Below, one piece after another: positions 38,046 to 40,732 of a stretch of DNA of 40,732 nucleotides; positions within the stretch are counted from its first letter, which is position 1, and the number at the start of each line of letters is the position of its first letter. Origin of the DNA: Gemmatimonadetes bacterium SCN 70-22 (GTDB taxonomy: Bacteria > Gemmatimonadota > Gemmatimonadetes > Gemmatimonadales > Gemmatimonadaceae). The notes under the pieces were generated by a model. That model was not told the DNA's origin and searched no databases. It was given only the letters and a program-made list of their open reading frames with translations. Location of the stretch: the NCBI GenBank assembly GCA_001724275.1, contig MEDZ01000032.1, forward strand, positions 1-40,732, written 5' to 3'. The translations under genes and the position numbers were made by a program.

Positions 38046-39548
38046 CTACGTGCGCCGGCCCTGTAGCTCCCGATGCACCGCGTCGCCGTGGCGGGCGACG
38101 ATATCCGGGATCTCCGCGATGTCCCGCTCCGACGTGCGGAAGTTCACGATGCACCCGCGCAGCACGTAGCGTCCGTCGATCACCGCGTTCGAGACGAAGA
38201 GCTCTCCCGTCACCTCCAGCCGTGCCTGTATCGCCCGGTTCAGCTCATTGAGGTAGTGCTCGGCGGCCTCGTCGCCCACGCGCAGCCGGTACCCCTCCGG
38301 GACGTAGCGGAAGGTCGAGATGCTCAGGCTCAGCGTGGCCACCTCGAAGCGCGGGTCGGTGGCCAGCCGTGCATGCAACGCCCCGGCCAGCGCGATGTCG
38401 TCGGCGATCATGCGCTGGTAGCCGCGCCGCCCCACCTGTCGCAGCGCCATCCACACCTTGAGCGCGCGGAAGCCGCGCGAGTTCTGGGGGCCGAAGTCGA
38501 CGAAGTTCGTCGCCTCCTGGCCGAAGTGGTAGTACGGCGGATGGTAGCTGTATGCCGCGCGATGCCTGGCCGGGTCGCGCACGAGCGCGCACCCGGCTTC
38601 CAGCGGCGCATACAGCCACTTGTGCGGGTCGATCGCGACGGAATCGGCGAGCGCCAGCGCGCGAAGGTCGTCCGGGGCAGATGGGAGCATGGCGGCAAAT
38701 CCGCCGTACGCGCCATCGACGTGGAACCAGACCTCCTGCTGGCGGCACAGCTCCGCCATGGCACGCAGCGGGTCGATGGCGCCCGTGCTCACCGTTCCCG
38801 CCGATCCGACCACCGCGACCGGGATGCGCCCTTCGCGCAGGTCGGCGGTGAGCGCCGACGCCAGGTCGTCCAGCACCAGCCGACGCTCGGCATCGACGCG
38901 AATGGGGCGCAGCGCGTCGGGAGAGAGCCCGTACATGTCGATCGCCTTCTCGATCCACGTATGGGTCTCGGTCGAGGCGTAGATCGTCGCCCGCGCCAGC
39001 CGCTCGGCACTGCGGTCGTCCGCGTCCCGGGGAAAGGCGGCGCGAAGCGCGGTGTAGATCCCGACGAAGTTGGCGACGTTGCCGCCGCTGACCAACAGCC
39101 CGCTGCATCCGCTCGGATAGCCGAGCAGCTCGGCGATCCAGCGGATCGTTTGGGCCTCGATCTCGGTCGCGACCGGGGAGAGCGTCCACGCCCCCACGTT
39201 GGGGTTGACCGCCGCGGCGAGGAGGTCGGCGAGCATCCCGATCGGGGCGGGGGCCGAGGTGATGTACCCGAGGAACTTCGGGTGCCCGTTGTAGAGCGAA
39301 TGCCGGGTGAGGAGGTCGGTGGCGTGCGCGAGGATCTCCTCCACGTCGCTCCCGTCCTCGGGCACCCGCGCGCCGGCGCCGATCACCTCGCGGATCTCCG
39401 AGACGGAGAGCCCGCCGGTGACCGGGCGGTCGCGCATGTTCGCCAGCAGGTCGGCGATGCGGTCGACCAGGGCGTACCCCGCGGCGCGGAAGCGCTCCGG
39501 GGGAATCTCGATCGGCGCGTGCCGATCCTGCGGCGAACGTTCGTCCAT
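38046..39548 (-). CDS. PLP-dependent group II decarboxylase (aromatic amino acid/cysteine-sulfinate type)
   Basis: 500 aa. Converts an L-amino acid to its amine with pyridoxal phosphate. The Schiff-base K310 lies in I-D-P-H-K-W, D278 in F-H-V-D-G-A-Y-G, and H196 in E-T-H-T-W stacks on the cofactor ring. P-x-F-L-G-Y-I-T-S (91-98) and V-S-G-G-N-V-A-N-F (153-161) are typical of the DOPA/tryptophan/cysteine-sulfinate decarboxylase group. AGGAG with close spacing precedes the ATG. It starts 6 bp after the stop of the upstream cysteine-synthase-like gene, so the two are surely cotranscribed. Substrate unknown; a sulfur or amino-acid product of the partner is possible. Confidence 0.92.
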   Translation of the reverse strand: MDERSPQDRHAPIEIPPERFRAAGYALVDRIADLLANMRDRPVTGGLSVSEIREVIGAGARVPEDGSDVEEILAHATDLLTRHSLYNGHPKFLGYITSAPAPIGMLADLLAAAVNPNVGAWTLSPVATEIEAQTIRWIAELLGYPSGCSGLLVSGGNVANFVGIYTALRAAFPRDADDRSAERLARATIYASTETHTWIEKAIDMYGLSPDALRPIRVDAERRLVLDDLASALTADLREGRIPVAVVGSAGTVSTGAIDPLRAMAELCRQQEVWFHVDGAYGGFAAMLPSAPDDLRALALADSVAIDPHKWLYAPLEAGCALVRDPARHRAAYSYHPPYYHFGQEATNFVDFGPQNSRGFRALKVWMALRQVGRRGYQRMIADDIALAGALHARLATDPRFEVATLSLSISTFRYVPEGYRLRVGDEAAEHYLNELNRAIQARLEVTGELFVSNAVIDGRYVLRGCIVNFRTSERDIAEIPDIVARHGDAVHRELQGRRT

Positions 39549-39554
39549 CGTCTC

Positions 39555-40640
39555 CTACGCGGGTTCCATCTGGTGACTGGGGGTCGAGCGCGAGAGGGCC
39601 ATCTCTTCCTCCGTCATGTCGGCGGCGACGCCGTCGAACAGCGGAGTGGAGAGGTAGCGCTCGCCGGTATCGGGGAGCATGCAGCACAGCACCGAGCCGG
39701 GAGCGGCCTTCTCCGCCAGCTGCATCGCGACGGCGAACGTGGCGCCGCCGGAGATGCCGGTGAAGATCCCCTCCCGTTGCGCGAGCTTGCGCGACCACTC
39801 CATCGCCACCGGCCCCGAGACCGGGACCAGCTCGTCGTAGTAGTGCCGGTCGACCGATTCCTGCAGGACGTGCGGAATGAAATCCGGCGTCCACCCCTGG
39901 ATGGGGTGCGGCTGCCAGGCCGGGTGGCTGGCGGCCGGCGAGTGGTCGGTCCCTCGCTCCTGCGCAATCCCGCTGCCAAGGAGTTGCGCATTTTCCGGCT
40001 CGGACAGGACAATGCGCGTGTTCGGGCGCTCCCGCCGCAGGACGCGCGCGACGCCGGTGACCGTGCCTCCCGTTCCATAGCCGCTGATCCAGTAGTCGAG
40101 CCGTTCGCCCGCGAAGTCCGCCAGCAGCTCGCGCGCCGTGGTGTTCTCGTGGATCGTGGCGTTGTCGGGCGTCTCGAACTGGCGAGCGAGGAACCAGCCG
40201 TTGGCGTCGGCCAGCTCCCTGGCCTTCTGGTACATCCCCACGCCCTTCGCCGCCCGGGGCGTCAGCACGACCTTCGCCCCGAGGAAGCGCATCAGCTTGC
40301 GGCGCTCGATCGAGAAGGAGTCGGCCATGGTGACGACGAGCGGGTACCCCTTGGCCGCGCAGACCATGGCGAGCCCGATGCCGGTGTTGCCGCTGGTCGC
40401 TTCCACCACCGTCTGTCCCGGCTTGAGGTCACCGCGACGCTCGGCCTCTTCGATGATGCTGATGGCGAGGCGATCCTTGACCGAGGCGGCGGGGTTGAAG
40501 TACTCCGCCTTCACGTAGAGGCGGACGTGCGCGGGGGCCAGGTGATTGATGCGGATGCACGGGGTGTTGCCGATGGTGTCGACCACGCTGTCGTACAGGC
40601 GGCCCTGCCCCTCGGTCCTGCGGGATCCGTTCGACGTCAT
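39555..40640 (-). CDS. Cysteine-synthase-family PLP enzyme
   Basis: 361 aa fold type II PLP enzyme. K55 in N-P-A-A-S-V-K-D-R forms the Schiff base; T-S-G-N-T-G-I-G-L-A-M (about 84-94) binds the substrate carboxylate; G-T-G-G-T-V-T-G grips the phosphate; G-I-S-G-G-A is near the C-terminus. O-acetylserine sulfhydrylases usually have K-I-Q-G-I-G-A-G-F; here it is P-I-Q-G-W-T-P-D-F, so the acceptor loop differs and the substrate may not be O-acetylserine plus sulfide. AGAGGAG about 7 bp before the ATG supports the start. First gene of a two-gene unit with the decarboxylase. The remaining 40641-40732 shows no gene. Confidence 0.88.
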   Translation of the reverse strand: MTSNGSRRTEGQGRLYDSVVDTIGNTPCIRINHLAPAHVRLYVKAEYFNPAASVKDRLAISIIEEAERRGDLKPGQTVVEATSGNTGIGLAMVCAAKGYPLVVTMADSFSIERRKLMRFLGAKVVLTPRAAKGVGMYQKARELADANGWFLARQFETPDNATIHENTTARELLADFAGERLDYWISGYGTGGTVTGVARVLRRERPNTRIVLSEPENAQLLGSGIAQERGTDHSPAASHPAWQPHPIQGWTPDFIPHVLQESVDRHYYDELVPVSGPVAMEWSRKLAQREGIFTGISGGATFAVAMQLAEKAAPGSVLCCMLPDTGERYLSTPLFDGVAADMTEEEMALSRSTPSHQMEPA

Positions 40641-40732
40641 GCGGCGCTCCTCTGGTTGTCAGCGGCGCGGAATCGACGACGGCCGGGATGGACACGCCCG
40701 ACGCGGTACGACTCGCGTGTTGGTTCCATGGG

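Overview
The window is a GC-rich (roughly 70% by eye) bacterial chromosome segment, gene-dense and free of insertion sequences, phage genes and CRISPR. The mix of housekeeping loci, many exported peptidases and WD40/Asp-box proteins, and a strong bias for GC-ending codons suggest a Gemmatimonadota-like organism. That assignment is inference; no rRNA or universal marker here proves it. No stretch longer than 300 bases lacks a gene; the longest gaps (3631-3915, 25464-25752, 32495-32743) are described in the entries.

Layout. 1-3715: an odd lipoprotein-like gene (+) facing lon (-), whose upstream region carries two tandem-repeat arrays. 3916-5629: an exported protein gene and a divergent MarR-family regulator with four C-terminal cysteines, separated by two palindromic operators. 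5678-10529: the translation/secretion block ffh, rpsP, rimM, trmD, (CHRD-like lipoprotein), rplS, rnhB. 10534-12466: a dienoyl-CoA-reductase-like SDR, a Pal/OmpA-type lipoprotein behind two perfect CRP/FNR-like sites, a strong terminator and tRNA-Lys(UUU). 12496-16856: class A beta-lactamase-like protein, an unknown protein, and two convergent lytic transglycosylases. 16937-25463 (all -): a likely transcription unit of M28 peptidase, peptide-binding lipoprotein, two ABC permeases and amidase, followed by holB and moaC. 25753-35968: an Arg/Asp-rich secreted protein, a tricorn-type protease, a Tat-exported glycosylasparaginase, an M24 peptidase and a large Asp-box protein. 36146-37963: membrane protein, winged-helix regulator and uppS with overlapping reading frames. 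38046-40640 (-): a cysteine-synthase-like enzyme followed by an aromatic-amino-acid-type decarboxylase.

How the genes may work together. The right half looks like a peptide and glycopeptide scavenging region: extracytoplasmic proteases, an importer lacking its own ATPases, an amidase and a glycosylasparaginase. The left half is conserved core machinery.

Four genome-scale patterns stand out. (1) The octamer CGTTAGGC recurs, almost always as an in-frame Leu-Gly codon pair TTA-GGC. (2) Purine-rich 7- and 8-bp tandem arrays (GGGAGAC/GGGAGTC; GAGAAGAC) recur between genes and inside the N-terminus or linker of real proteins. (3) Paired perfect palindromes precede the MarR and Pal loci. (4) One lytic transglycosylase appears to start at an AUC codon.
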